Below are positions 34,433 through 43,740 of a stretch of 51,785 bases of DNA, in pieces (position 1 is the stretch's first letter; the number at the start of each line of letters is the position of its first letter). The translations under genes were made by a program, and so were the position numbers. The stretch is from Defluviitaleaceae bacterium (GTDB lineage Bacteria > Bacillota > Clostridia > Lachnospirales > WQUN01): assembly GCA_009781725.1 (NCBI GenBank), contig WQVF01000018.1, positions 1 through 51,785 of the forward strand, written 5' to 3'. The notes under the pieces are model-generated. The model ran no database searches. It saw only the letters and a list, made by a program, of their open reading frames with translations, and was not told the DNA's origin.

Positions 34433-36054
34433 TACCTCGCTGCCACTACATTGGCTCGAAGTATTACCTGGTCACCTGCCTTATAACCGCTGACCATTGT
34501 TTTTATGATTTCCCCTTTGGCAAAGCCCTCCTGCTCCTCAGCGGTAAGGACTTCGTGTTCTTTACCGTTAAAGGGCTGGTGAGGCTCTGGGCGTATTGTA
34601 GTTATCTCTGCCTCTCCGATTATGTTCTCCAGGGCGTTGAAGGTCTCATCCAATATATCTACGGCAATCTGTATCTGGGGTAGCTCTGATTCCCTAAGGC
34701 GGGATACGCTGTAGTATAAAATTTCTTCATAGGTACTGATTTCGTATAGTAGATTTTCTTTTCTGTAGCGAAGAATGGACTTATCCAGCTTGGCTGATAT
34801 AGCGGTGATATGCATTGTCAGTTTATCAGAATAGGCAGTGAATGCGTCCAGCTCCATGCATTTGTATAAGAATGCCTCTATTGAGTCCTCGGCAGGAGGG
34901 GCGGCAATCCAAGCCATTAACATCTGGCTTGCTGCATCTTTTGATTCATGGACAGGTAGCTCAGTAGGCAAGATGCCTTGGCAATTTGATTTAAACTGCT
35001 CCAAACTCTCTCTTAAGCTGTCTATCTTAATCGTTATGGTTTCGGTAATGCCGGATAAAATTTCCTTTTCCCTTGACTCGGGGGACTTGGGGCTGGATGC
35101 CAGCCAAAACTGTGTTGTCTCAAAAGTGGAGATTACATCCTCGGATAGCTCTATTTCGGATTCTGCCAATTGGTGCAAGGACTGAGCGGACACCAATTCT
35201 TTACAGCGTATTTTACCAAGCAAAATATCCGCCTCTTGTTCAAGGGCGGTTAACATTGGAGTTGTATCTATCTCTACAATCGGTGGAGTAGTTAAAATTT
35301 CCTCGGTAAAACCCGCTGGCTGCGGCAGAGCAGGGGTTGTATTTTGCATCAGCTTCCTAAAGCCGCTTACCACTGGACCGGTTTGTTGATAGGCTTCTCG
35401 TAATTTTGACAATACGGGAGCCGTGTTCTCCGTATCAAAGCCTACCGATTCTATGGCTTTCACCTGCACCTGAATAATAAGCCCAAGGACCTCCCATTCC
35501 CGCTCGAGAAGGTCCGTAAAAAAAGCGGCGGATTTGCGGTTATGCAAATCATCTATACCCGCTAAGCAGCGGGTAAGATTTTCTTGGTAGAGGGCATCCA
35601 GCGGAGGGAGGATATATTCGATTATAGATTCCAGTAAGGGCTCGGTGGGATTATATTCCTGTTCAAAGGCTTCGATTTGGGTGGCGGTGTGCAGCAAAGC
35701 TCGTTCTATGATGGCCTGCTTTTCCTTTGCAATAGGATTTGCGGATTCCGTTGCCACATCTTCGAATTGCCTTTGCCGGGAGTTAAGAATATCACAAAGC
35801 CCCCCGACCAAGTCCGAGTTGTTTTCTCCGGCTTCGAAGCTTGTTACAACCTCCCGGTAGGTAGCCATTAGATATTGCAAATGGCTGTAAATGCCCTCGT
35901 CCTTCTGCCCAAGTCGGGCAAGGGTCAGGGCGTCCAGGGCAAGTCGATTCCAGGCAGTTTTTTTTATACAGGAAAAATAGTGAGCCGTGTTCTTATGCAA
36001 AGCCTCTTCCATCGAAGCCTGTAAAGTCATCCATCCTTGCCAGAGCGTATCCAT
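34432..36054 (-). CDS. Large helical protein with GrpE-like C-terminal domain
   Basis: The ATG at 36054 has GAGGGG five bases upstream; a GTG 18 bases earlier overlaps that site. Residues 1-490 of this 540-residue protein are almost entirely helical, without a known motif. The last 46 residues line up with the GrpE beta-domain. They read F-N-x-x-E-H, then an acidic turn, then G-E-I-I-K-T-M-V-S-G-Y-K-A-G-D-Q-V-I. Classical GrpE ends I-V-V-E-E-L-Q-K-G-Y-K-L-K-D-R-V-I. GrpE proteins are normally about 180-210 residues, so this is a greatly enlarged form. It is the second gene in the operon and the probable nucleotide exchange factor for the three intact Hsp70s. Confidence 0.75.
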   Translation of the reverse strand: MDTLWQGWMTLQASMEEALHKNTAHYFSCIKKTAWNRLALDALTLARLGQKDEGIYSHLQYLMATYREVVTSFEAGENNSDLVGGLCDILNSRQRQFEDVATESANPIAKEKQAIIERALLHTATQIEAFEQEYNPTEPLLESIIEYILPPLDALYQENLTRCLAGIDDLHNRKSAAFFTDLLEREWEVLGLIIQVQVKAIESVGFDTENTAPVLSKLREAYQQTGPVVSGFRKLMQNTTPALPQPAGFTEEILTTPPIVEIDTTPMLTALEQEADILLGKIRCKELVSAQSLHQLAESEIELSEDVISTFETTQFWLASSPKSPESREKEILSGITETITIKIDSLRESLEQFKSNCQGILPTELPVHESKDAASQMLMAWIAAPPAEDSIEAFLYKCMELDAFTAYSDKLTMHITAISAKLDKSILRYRKENLLYEISTYEEILYYSVSRLRESELPQIQIAVDILDETFNALENIIGEAEITTIRPEPHQPFNGKEHEVLTAEEQEGFAKGEIIKTMVSGYKAGDQVILRANVVAAR

Positions 36055-36142
36055 AAAATCCCCTCTTACCACTGTTCTAACACAAATAGCACAAGCAAAT
36101 CAACCTCTATGGGAGCGGCTTTACCATAAATGACAAAACTCA

Positions 36143-37819
36143 TCAATACAATTCATCCACAGAAAGCTCTGTGACTACCCCATCAGTAGATAGGCTTCGG
36201 GCTGTTACCTTAAGCATATTATCCTGTCCAACATGGAAGATTACCTTGACCTTCTCCTGACCTTTTACACCTTGAGGGATTCCTCTAAGGGAGGTGCCCG
36301 CAAGGCGTTTCATGCCTTCCTGGCTTACGTGCAAGGGCTTGTCCGATGTCTTGGGCATGGTGTTTTCGTATACTACAATGGCCATACTGGATACATTGTC
36401 AAAATTGGTGATTAGAGGCTCGGCGGCGTCTATGGTAAGGCCATCTTTGGGGATATCCTGGCCGGCGGACACGATTTCCATAAAGCGGCGGCCTGCGATT
36501 TCTAAGCCCAATGGATGGATTGTCTTTTCATGAACTACCGGGCCACGGACTGTTGGCATCATAATCATATTGCAGTAATGTGCCGCTCCTTGGGATATGC
36601 TCAGGGCAGGGCTAATACGGGACTTGAATGGCTCTTTACCGAAACGCTCGGCAATTTTTTCTCCTACATATAATATAGAAGAACTACCTCCCACCAAAAA
36701 TACTTCGTCAATGTCGGTTTCGGTTAGGCCGCCTGCCTCCAGGCAGTGGGTGACACAGGCTAAAGTCTCTTCGATTAAATCAGAAACACTTTTACCTTCG
36801 AATTTTTCAAAAACAGCGGGGCTGTCACCTAGTGAGTTAATCCGCTTATGAGTCAGGAATTGCTCCCTGGTGATTTCCATGCTGATGTTTATTATCCTTG
36901 GCTCTTGGATTATAGGGGCCAAGGTAATTTTTGTGGCCTTGGTTTGGCTGAGCCGTTCCTTGGCCTGATTTGCAGCTTGCTGCAAGCGCACCAATGCGAC
37001 CTTTTTCTGCCGTTTGGAGACACCGTCATCGATATTTTCATCAAAGAGGTCGATTTCCTCGTTGGTGAGCTTTTTGAATTCCTCATAGACCATGTCCATT
37101 ATGATTTTATCAATATCATTGCCGCCCAGGTTATTGTCGCCATAGGTGCTTACTATTGAAATAGCAGGCTCCCCGGCTTCCTCTACTTTTATTTGCAGGA
37201 CGCAGGCGTCAAAGGTACCGCCGCCGAAGTCATAAACAAGGATTTTTTTATCCGTGACTTCGTTGACTGCATAGGAAATTGCCGCGGCGGCAGGTTCTAG
37301 GCGCAGATAGATGCTCTCTGGGTCAAAGCCTGCAAGAATTGCCGCTTCCTTGGTCATTTTTTTCTGTTTGTCTGTAGAGTTGGCAGGGACTGTAATTACA
37401 CAACCGGAAAATTCTCCGGTAATACCAAGCTCCTCCTGGGCGTATTCATCTGCTTTTTCCTTGAGATGCCCCAGGATTTCTCCGGCAATTTGCTCAGGGG
37501 TGAAACGGTATTCTTTGTCATCTACGTTAACGGTAAGTTGGGCATCGCTGCCTAGATAGCGTTTAATGGAAAGTACTGTGGAAAGAGGATAAATTATCGC
37601 GGCTTCCTTGGCCTGTACTCCAAATATCCGAGAGAGTTTATCCTCATCCTCAGGGTCTGATTCAAATTGAATGGCAGTGGGGAAGATATTGCTGCCGTCT
37701 ATAGGGATGGTCTGAGCCTCCCCTTGCCCAAAATTATAAATACTTACAACTGAGTTGGTTGTGCCGAAGTCGATACCGAGGAATAAGCCTCGCTCTGTGT
37801 CTAGTCCTAATGTGCCCAT
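36143..37819 (-). CDS. DnaK-like Hsp70 without helical lid
   Basis: The ATG at 37819 is chosen because AGGAGG is 6 bases upstream; longer in-frame versions lack one. The 558-residue product carries G-I-D-F-G-T-T-N-S (15-23), L-S-I-K-R-Y-L-G, E-P-A-A-A-A, D-F-G-G-G-T-F-D and L-V-G-G-S-S. The substrate-binding beta domain is present (PLGLEIAGRRFMEIV, LRGIPQGVKGQEKVKVIF). The protein stops about 60-70 residues short of normal DnaK, so the alpha-helical lid is missing. It is the first gene of the five-gene chaperone operon. No CIRCE repeat is present upstream. Confidence 0.92.
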   Translation of the reverse strand: MGTLGLDTERGLFLGIDFGTTNSVVSIYNFGQGEAQTIPIDGSNIFPTAIQFESDPEDEDKLSRIFGVQAKEAAIIYPLSTVLSIKRYLGSDAQLTVNVDDKEYRFTPEQIAGEILGHLKEKADEYAQEELGITGEFSGCVITVPANSTDKQKKMTKEAAILAGFDPESIYLRLEPAAAAISYAVNEVTDKKILVYDFGGGTFDACVLQIKVEEAGEPAISIVSTYGDNNLGGNDIDKIIMDMVYEEFKKLTNEEIDLFDENIDDGVSKRQKKVALVRLQQAANQAKERLSQTKATKITLAPIIQEPRIINISMEITREQFLTHKRINSLGDSPAVFEKFEGKSVSDLIEETLACVTHCLEAGGLTETDIDEVFLVGGSSSILYVGEKIAERFGKEPFKSRISPALSISQGAAHYCNMIMMPTVRGPVVHEKTIHPLGLEIAGRRFMEIVSAGQDIPKDGLTIDAAEPLITNFDNVSSMAIVVYENTMPKTSDKPLHVSQEGMKRLAGTSLRGIPQGVKGQEKVKVIFHVGQDNMLKVTARSLSTDGVVTELSVDELY

Positions 37820-37925
37820 GTATTGCCTCCTGTAAAATGATTTTGGAATTGGTTTAATTAAATGTACGGGAAATATAGGCTGTGTGTATGGGGATATTAC
37901 TCTTTTGTTAAATATACCCTTAATA

Positions 37926-37951
37926 CAAAAAAAAATCCATATAAATGGATT
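37926..37951 (-). terminator. Rho-independent terminator upstream of the Hsp70 operon
   Basis: On the minus strand AATCCAT pairs with ATGGATT around a 4-base loop and is followed by nine T. It would stop readthrough from the right into the Hsp70 operon. Confidence 0.65.
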
Positions 37952-38167
37952 CAAGAAAGAAAATATCCGAGCGTTGACAGGGGCAATGACGCAAACATCT
38001 ACTACGAATGCTTACTAAATCAAAAAGAATCATTCATAATCCGCGCGAAAAAGAATCGGACTATCCACAAAAGCCAAAAGATAAACATCCTCGCCCTAGC
38101 GAATCAATTCAAATACAAGCTCTGTTTAAAAGAATGGCAGAAAGGTGGGCTATATCGGTTTAATTAG
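37951..38167 (+). pseudogene. Transposase remnant, IS4-like
   Basis: The plus strand encodes about 70 residues ending at TAG 38167. They include V-D-R-G-N-D-A-N, then F-I-I-R-A-K-K-N-R, then a K-I-N-I-L-A-L-A-N-Q-F-K-Y-K stretch. This matches the core after the second catalytic Asp in IS4-group DDE transposases (V-x-D-R-G-Y-D-x-N ... F-V-I-R-x-K-x-N-R). No start, first Asp or final Glu region is present and no inverted repeats were found. It is therefore a fragment left between the Hsp70 operon and the surface-protein gene. The rest of 37820-38232 holds only hairpins. Confidence 0.6.
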
Positions 38168-38232
38168 CGAGAAAGCCCACGAACGTTTGATGATTATGGA
38201 GCTGATTCACGTCTCTAGACGTATTTTTGACA

Positions 38233-41200
38233 CTATTTTTTGTTGAAAATTCGCAATAGGGTGCTATACTTCTTACCTTTGACCATAATCCCTACCATCG
38301 CAATCAAAGCAATGGCGATACTTACACCGCCCGCTATTACAAATACCATTGCACCGCTGCCACCGGACATTGGCAGTTCAAATTGAAGCATGTTACCTAT
38401 ATACCAAAGGCTATGCCGCCGTGGAAGGTTTGGATGTGTAGTCGCATTAAGCTGCGGTGCCAATGAGTTAATAGCGAGCGGCATAAATTGTCCGCCAATA
38501 CTCACTACCTCAAAGGGATTGACCCCAGCCGCGGCAACCATGTTATATGTGACACGCCACTGTCCTAATGGTGCTTGAAACACGAGTGGCGGCACTAACT
38601 CCACCAGCTGGTATGTGAATCTTGGATCCATATCAAACGCAATATATGAAGATGTTGTGCTAGTTGCTACATAGTTACCCGTTGCAAATTGTACCGCGAC
38701 CCATGGGGTATTTGGTAAATTAGTTGAAGGGTTAATAGTAACAAGCCCATCTGACCCGGTGCCTAATGTTGCTTGCACAGTTGGAACATTGGTACGAAAC
38801 AGTATAAACTGCGCACCTTCAACCGGATTTATAACCGGAGGGGTGCTATATAGCTGCTGATCTGTTTTAATAAATTCGAACCGCTCAGATCCCACGAAAT
38901 GATAATTTATATCATAGTTGTTTAGTGGATGACGATGCGGCGCAACAACGATTGCAGGTTGACTCGTTGTGGCAAAAGCCGTTGCTGGTATGGCTGACGT
39001 TGCATTGCTGGGAGACCAGTGTAAGCTGCTTGCGCTATTATTGTTAAAGGTTACGTTGCTTAGTGTCAGATTACTGTAGGTAACGTTATTTCCGGTAAAT
39101 GCCGGTGGGACAAAAGTGAGAGGCTCGTCATACTCGTGCCATTCTGTAAAGATGCCGCCGCCCATTCCGTAGGGCGCACTGTTTCTAAGAATATGTGTAC
39201 CAGTGGCATTGAGCCTGCTATTTTGGGTTACATAAATACCGCCGCCGCCGCCGTCAACTGTGCCGCTGCCAGGGGTTAGTGCGGTGTTATCTATGATTTG
39301 ACTGCCGCTGCCCAGGTTTGCTTCAGAGGTGTTTACATTGGCACCGCCGCCTATACCCGGTGTGGTAAGCGGGCCGATAAATATACCGCCTCCCCCATAT
39401 CCGGGGCTAGTACCGGTAGCAATATTGCCCTGTACTCTACCGGTGGATGTGCTTGGCATTGAGAATAATCCACCACTGTTTACATATACACCACCGCCAC
39501 ACAGGGCAGTATTTGGCTTGATTGGATTCCCATTTGCGAGTAGGGTAGGGTCGCCGCCAATTGTGCCGCCATTCATAACAAACGTGGATTGCTGGCCTTG
39601 TATAGGTGATGTTGACCTTGGCTCCGCACCTACCACAAATGCGCCGCCGCCTCTTGGGGCAGTGTTGCCGTAGATTACTGGGTCGGCTGTTGCATGTGTC
39701 GAAGCACTTGAAGGGTTCATTGTAAATTGCGAGCCGCCTACAAATGGGGCACTAAATATGATTGCCGCCCCGCCGCCGCCGTTTGTTGCTTGGTTATTGC
39801 GGATAATCCCGCCATACATGTTAACAAAAGCGAATCCGCGACCCAACGCCACGCCGCCGCCATATGTGGTTTGATCCAAAGTGCCATTTCGCGGATGGGT
39901 TTGCGAGCCGTTATTTTCTATTATTCCGCCATGCATTGTGAAAGTTGATTGTGCGTTGATGAGCCCATATCCTGCATTCTCAGCACTGTATATGCCAACA
40001 CCGCCGCCTGGTTGGTTACGGCTGGCATTGCCGCTTATTACACCACCATACATAATTGCATTGGCTCTATATAGGAATATTCCGCCACCTATACGGCCTA
40101 CGTTGTTTGTTATATTTCCGTTATTAAGAATAAAGTAGCCATCCCGCCCGGACACGCTTACGCCGCCGCCATTTCCCAGGACGGTTGTGTTTTCGGTACT
40201 GTTATAGCTAATTGTGCCGCGCCACATATTTGTTACGGCATTGTTTATATTTACGCCGCCCCCTGTATTATGGGAATAGTTACGGTATATAAGGATTGGT
40301 GTCAGAGTGCCCGTTGGTGGGTTTTGCTGGCACATATTAAAAACCGCACTATTGCGCACATCCACACCGCCGCCGCCGCGCCCCGGTTGGGTTGCTTGGG
40401 CTACATTATCGCGGATTGTGCCGCCGGTCATGTTAAATATCGTTCCGCTACCTGTGAGATATACCCCGCCGCCTGTACCTTGCGATGAAGGAATTATGGC
40501 ACCTGTTAGCGCAGTATTGTATCTTATTGTGCCGCTTTGCATATTAAAGTGCGCGCCGGAACCTAGCCACACCCCGCCACCGTGTTGGGCAGTATTGCCG
40601 TTTGTTTGGCTTGTGTCTCCAACAATGCCGCCATTCATAGTAAAGGTACTGGTTGTGCCTGAGATATGCACACCACCGCCATGACGGCTGGCTTCATTGT
40701 TTTGAATGCTTCCGCCGGTCATTGATAGCGTGCCGTTATATATATATACTCCGCCGCCATCTGTAGCAGAGTTGCCGGCTGTTGCCAACCCACCAATATT
40801 GCCGTTTGACAGATTAAATGTCCCGCCAGCCAGGTGTACACCACCGCCATAGCTGGGAGTTGTGTTAGCTGTGTTGCCGTTTATGTTGCCTCCGGTCATG
40901 TGTACAGTGCCGCCGCCCATAAACACGCCAACACCACGAGATGTGCCGGTGATTGGGGTATTATTGTTGTTTACATTACCACCAGGGCCTATGGTAAAGT
41001 CACCGCCAGCTACATATATACCACCGCCATTTAAGGCTGTATTATTATTAATGTTTTTTACCGCAGGGCCTACCATAGTAAAGTTGCCACCAGTTACAAA
41101 AACACCGCCTCCCCCTTGAGCCAGGGCAGTACCCTGGGTTGTATTACCGTTAATATCACCCATATGCATAGTAAAACCACCACCGGTTAGATACACACCG

Positions 41201-43497
41201 CCGCCACTAATCAGGGAATTGTTATCTTCAATTGACCCGTTGGCCATAATAAAATTACCGCCGGATACATGAACACCGCCACCCCTCTGGGTTTCAACAG
41301 AGTTGGGAGCCCACACATAATCCACGTTATTAGCTGCTGTGAAAATACCATCAGCAAGCTGACCATTATTATTAACCTCGCCGCCAGTCATGTTAAAGTT
41401 GCCGCCGCGCAAGAAGATACCGCCGCCAAACTGCCTGGCAGAGTTATCATTTACATAAAAACCTTCACGCATTAAAAAGCCATGGCCGCCCAAATATATG
41501 CCGCCGCCATTTATACCCGCAGAGTTGCCGGTGACGTGCAAGGTGGTAACTGCTGGGTCTATGGTCATTGTGCCAACCGCCCAGTTAATACCGCCGCCAT
41601 TATGTGTTGTGTGGTTATCGATAATAAACTTTGGGTCTGCTCCGCGTACATTAAAATGCCCGGTGTCTACCTGCACACCGCCGCCGTGTGGGAAGATAGT
41701 TGGCTCAATGGGAGTAGGATGCAAATGCCTGTTTACATTTGCCGCGCGGTTATCTCTTATTATACCGCCGTAAAAGTTGAATGTCGGCATGTTTTCTGTG
41801 CCAACTCTTGTATTGGCAACGCCGCCGCCGCCGCGCCATCCTGCGAAGTTGTTGTGCACAACACCGCCATGCATATTAACGGTACCCTGCCTAATACGAA
41901 TGCCGCCACCTTGACCCCAGGCAATATTATTGCGTATATAGCCGCCATTCATAGTAAATACAGAGTCATTGTTAAGAACAGCTACGCCACCGCCGCCGCC
42001 AGTACCACCGACAAATATCGACGAACTTACATTGTACGCAATTGTCCCATAATGCATGTAAAACCTGCCGCCCCCGCGTATATCTACACCACCGCTCATC
42101 CGGCTGGAACTTAGATTATGGAGTATGTACCCCCCCCACATATCAAAACGCGCATTTGCACCATTTACCGTAACGCCACCGCCGATACCAGAGCCGACAT
42201 GCGGACCGGTACCATGATATACGCCTGTGCCGCCCATGGCTATGTTGTGAGAGATCTCTCCCCCATTCATAATAAAGCGTGAATTGTTTGCGGCCGTACC
42301 GCCTCTTATTCCAACACCACCTGCATGGTTGGTTCCAGTTGTCCTGCCATATCTGATGAGGCCGCCATTCATTGTAAATACAGCGGAATTTTCTACAGTA
42401 ATCCCAGCTCCGCCACCTGATGTAGCACCAAAGACCCGGTTTTCTTGGATAATTGTATTGTGCTCGAGAACCAAATTGCTGCCAAGGCCGGTAACTGTTA
42501 TACCTCCGCCTTCGCTGTACCTGTCTACACCACAAAGAATAATATTGCTAAGTGTAAGGGTAGAGCCTGCGGAAACGGTAAAGTGCCGGGCTGTAGTTTC
42601 GTTGGTTAAAGTACGCCTAATACCGCCGGTATTAGTTGCAAGATTAGTGCCATAAGAGGCTAGTATAATCCTGCGTGCGCCGTTGATCACTATGTTTTGC
42701 GTCATATCAATATCGGCGTTTACCGCAATAATAAAATCATTGCCAGGCAGTGCATTGGTTGGCGCATCGGCAATAGCTTGAAAAAGGCCATTAAACCCAA
42801 CTGGATTGGAAAACACATCAACAACCCAATCCGCGCCAAAAATAAATGGCCTAAACCCAACTGGAGTGGGTAATATCTCAGGGATTATTTGTATATTTGC
42901 ATATGGTATTGCTATAACAGTTTCATTAATGATATCTCCATCAGGGCAAATTTCGATGGGCATTACTCTATTAGCCACCCCGTGGTTGATGGTATAAGTC
43001 CACCCATAAGGCAGATTTACATCAATAGTGGCAGCATAATCAACCCACATAAGCTCTAACTGTACGGTAACATCATAGCAAATTACAACGTTAGCCTCGT
43101 ATTCAACATGCGAAGGCCAAACATCTGTACTATAATCTTCGCCTACAGTTATGCTAATTTGTCCCATGTATGTGGGTGTGTTTTCTATGTATAGATGTGT
43201 GTTGTCAGAGCTAGCACCGGTATACTCAGGAGCATACCCTATGTAGCCGCCATTATATGCATCGTATTCATTTTGGATGTTGTTGTATTGTTCGTATCCA
43301 GGATTGTACTCGCTATAATCGTCCAAGTACTCCTGTGCAGGTAGGTATTGATAATCTATAATGTAATCTTCGTAATGAGCTGTGTAGTCTGCGATAATTA
43401 CAACAAAAGCCACAGCAACAACCAAAACAGCAAATAGCAAAAAAACGCGAGCTACTTGGCATTTTGGAGTCCTGCGACCAGCAAGCTTCTGCTTCAT
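38233..43497 (-). CDS. Giant beta-helix surface protein with LPMSGG sorting tail
   Basis: The product has 1754 residues. An N-terminal signal-anchor (VFLLFAVLVVAVAFVVIIAD) is followed by a Y/E/D-rich stretch. A very long parallel beta-helix comes next, with dozens of repeats of the form T-M-N-G-G-x-I-x-x-N-x-A and G-G-G-V-Y-(V/L), as in polymorphic outer-membrane and adhesin-like proteins. A C-terminal beta domain (about 1560-1690) precedes LPMSGG at 1708-1713, a membrane span and a basic tail. LPxTG-like motifs are cleaved by sortases, so wall anchoring is likely, though the motif is atypical. GCC-rich repeats make false frames on the other strand. It is probably an adhesin. Confidence 0.9.
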   Translation of the reverse strand: MKQKLAGRRTPKCQVARVFLLFAVLVVAVAFVVIIADYTAHYEDYIIDYQYLPAQEYLDDYSEYNPGYEQYNNIQNEYDAYNGGYIGYAPEYTGASSDNTHLYIENTPTYMGQISITVGEDYSTDVWPSHVEYEANVVICYDVTVQLELMWVDYAATIDVNLPYGWTYTINHGVANRVMPIEICPDGDIINETVIAIPYANIQIIPEILPTPVGFRPFIFGADWVVDVFSNPVGFNGLFQAIADAPTNALPGNDFIIAVNADIDMTQNIVINGARRIILASYGTNLATNTGGIRRTLTNETTARHFTVSAGSTLTLSNIILCGVDRYSEGGGITVTGLGSNLVLEHNTIIQENRVFGATSGGGAGITVENSAVFTMNGGLIRYGRTTGTNHAGGVGIRGGTAANNSRFIMNGGEISHNIAMGGTGVYHGTGPHVGSGIGGGVTVNGANARFDMWGGYILHNLSSSRMSGGVDIRGGGRFYMHYGTIAYNVSSSIFVGGTGGGGGVAVLNNDSVFTMNGGYIRNNIAWGQGGGIRIRQGTVNMHGGVVHNNFAGWRGGGGVANTRVGTENMPTFNFYGGIIRDNRAANVNRHLHPTPIEPTIFPHGGGVQVDTGHFNVRGADPKFIIDNHTTHNGGGINWAVGTMTIDPAVTTLHVTGNSAGINGGGIYLGGHGFLMREGFYVNDNSARQFGGGIFLRGGNFNMTGGEVNNNGQLADGIFTAANNVDYVWAPNSVETQRGGGVHVSGGNFIMANGSIEDNNSLISGGGVYLTGGGFTMHMGDINGNTTQGTALAQGGGGVFVTGGNFTMVGPAVKNINNNTALNGGGIYVAGGDFTIGPGGNVNNNNTPITGTSRGVGVFMGGGTVHMTGGNINGNTANTTPSYGGGVHLAGGTFNLSNGNIGGLATAGNSATDGGGVYIYNGTLSMTGGSIQNNEASRHGGGVHISGTTSTFTMNGGIVGDTSQTNGNTAQHGGGVWLGSGAHFNMQSGTIRYNTALTGAIIPSSQGTGGGVYLTGSGTIFNMTGGTIRDNVAQATQPGRGGGGVDVRNSAVFNMCQQNPPTGTLTPILIYRNYSHNTGGGVNINNAVTNMWRGTISYNSTENTTVLGNGGGVSVSGRDGYFILNNGNITNNVGRIGGGIFLYRANAIMYGGVISGNASRNQPGGGVGIYSAENAGYGLINAQSTFTMHGGIIENNGSQTHPRNGTLDQTTYGGGVALGRGFAFVNMYGGIIRNNQATNGGGGAAIIFSAPFVGGSQFTMNPSSASTHATADPVIYGNTAPRGGGAFVVGAEPRSTSPIQGQQSTFVMNGGTIGGDPTLLANGNPIKPNTALCGGGVYVNSGGLFSMPSTSTGRVQGNIATGTSPGYGGGGIFIGPLTTPGIGGGANVNTSEANLGSGSQIIDNTALTPGSGTVDGGGGGIYVTQNSRLNATGTHILRNSAPYGMGGGIFTEWHEYDEPLTFVPPAFTGNNVTYSNLTLSNVTFNNNSASSLHWSPSNATSAIPATAFATTSQPAIVVAPHRHPLNNYDINYHFVGSERFEFIKTDQQLYSTPPVINPVEGAQFILFRTNVPTVQATLGTGSDGLVTINPSTNLPNTPWVAVQFATGNYVATSTTSSYIAFDMDPRFTYQLVELVPPLVFQAPLGQWRVTYNMVAAAGVNPFEVVSIGGQFMPLAINSLAPQLNATTHPNLPRRHSLWYIGNMLQFELPMSGGSGAMVFVIAGGVSIAIALIAMVGIMVKGKKYSTLLRIFNKK

Positions 43498-43532
43498 GCT
43501 AATCGCTCCATAGTATGTATATATTTTAGACT

Positions 43533-43561
43533 ATTTTAGTGCAGGAGTGTATTAGAGTCAA
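43533..43561 (-). promoter_or_regulatory. Predicted promoter of the giant surface protein
   Basis: The minus strand reads TTGACT, a 17-base spacer, then TAAAAT, ending 36 bases before the start codon at 43497, close to the consensus for the main sigma factor. The remaining bases to 43740 show no gene. Confidence 0.65.
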
Positions 43562-43740
43562 ATCCAAATGGTTACATTATTAGTTGTTTTTATTACATTT
43601 TTGTAACAAATTATGTTGTTTGCTACCGTCTATGATTAGCATTGTTCTTCCAGTGAATAATTTCTTTATTTTTTTCATATAGTTGTCAAACAGAGAGTCT
43701 CCGTCACTAATCTGGCTACTTTCGTCGACTCCAGTTTATC

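Noticed and set aside
37862-37950. N-terminal extension of the frame over the transposase remnant
   Set aside because: The first 30 codons cross the terminator hairpin and the Hsp70 leader and show no transposase similarity.
37820-37990. Searched for a CIRCE heat-shock operator before the Hsp70 operon
   Set aside because: No TTAGCACTC/GAGTGCTAA arms are present; only an AT-rich stretch and a terminator hairpin.
39329-42655. Many long plus-strand frames rich in proline, threonine or alanine
   Set aside because: They are shadows of the GCC/GGC-rich repeats of the minus-strand surface gene, lack ribosome sites, and have low-complexity products.
38233-43497. Repeated motifs suggesting a CRISPR-like array
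   Set aside because: Spacing is irregular and the repeats translate as beta-helix units in one continuous frame.
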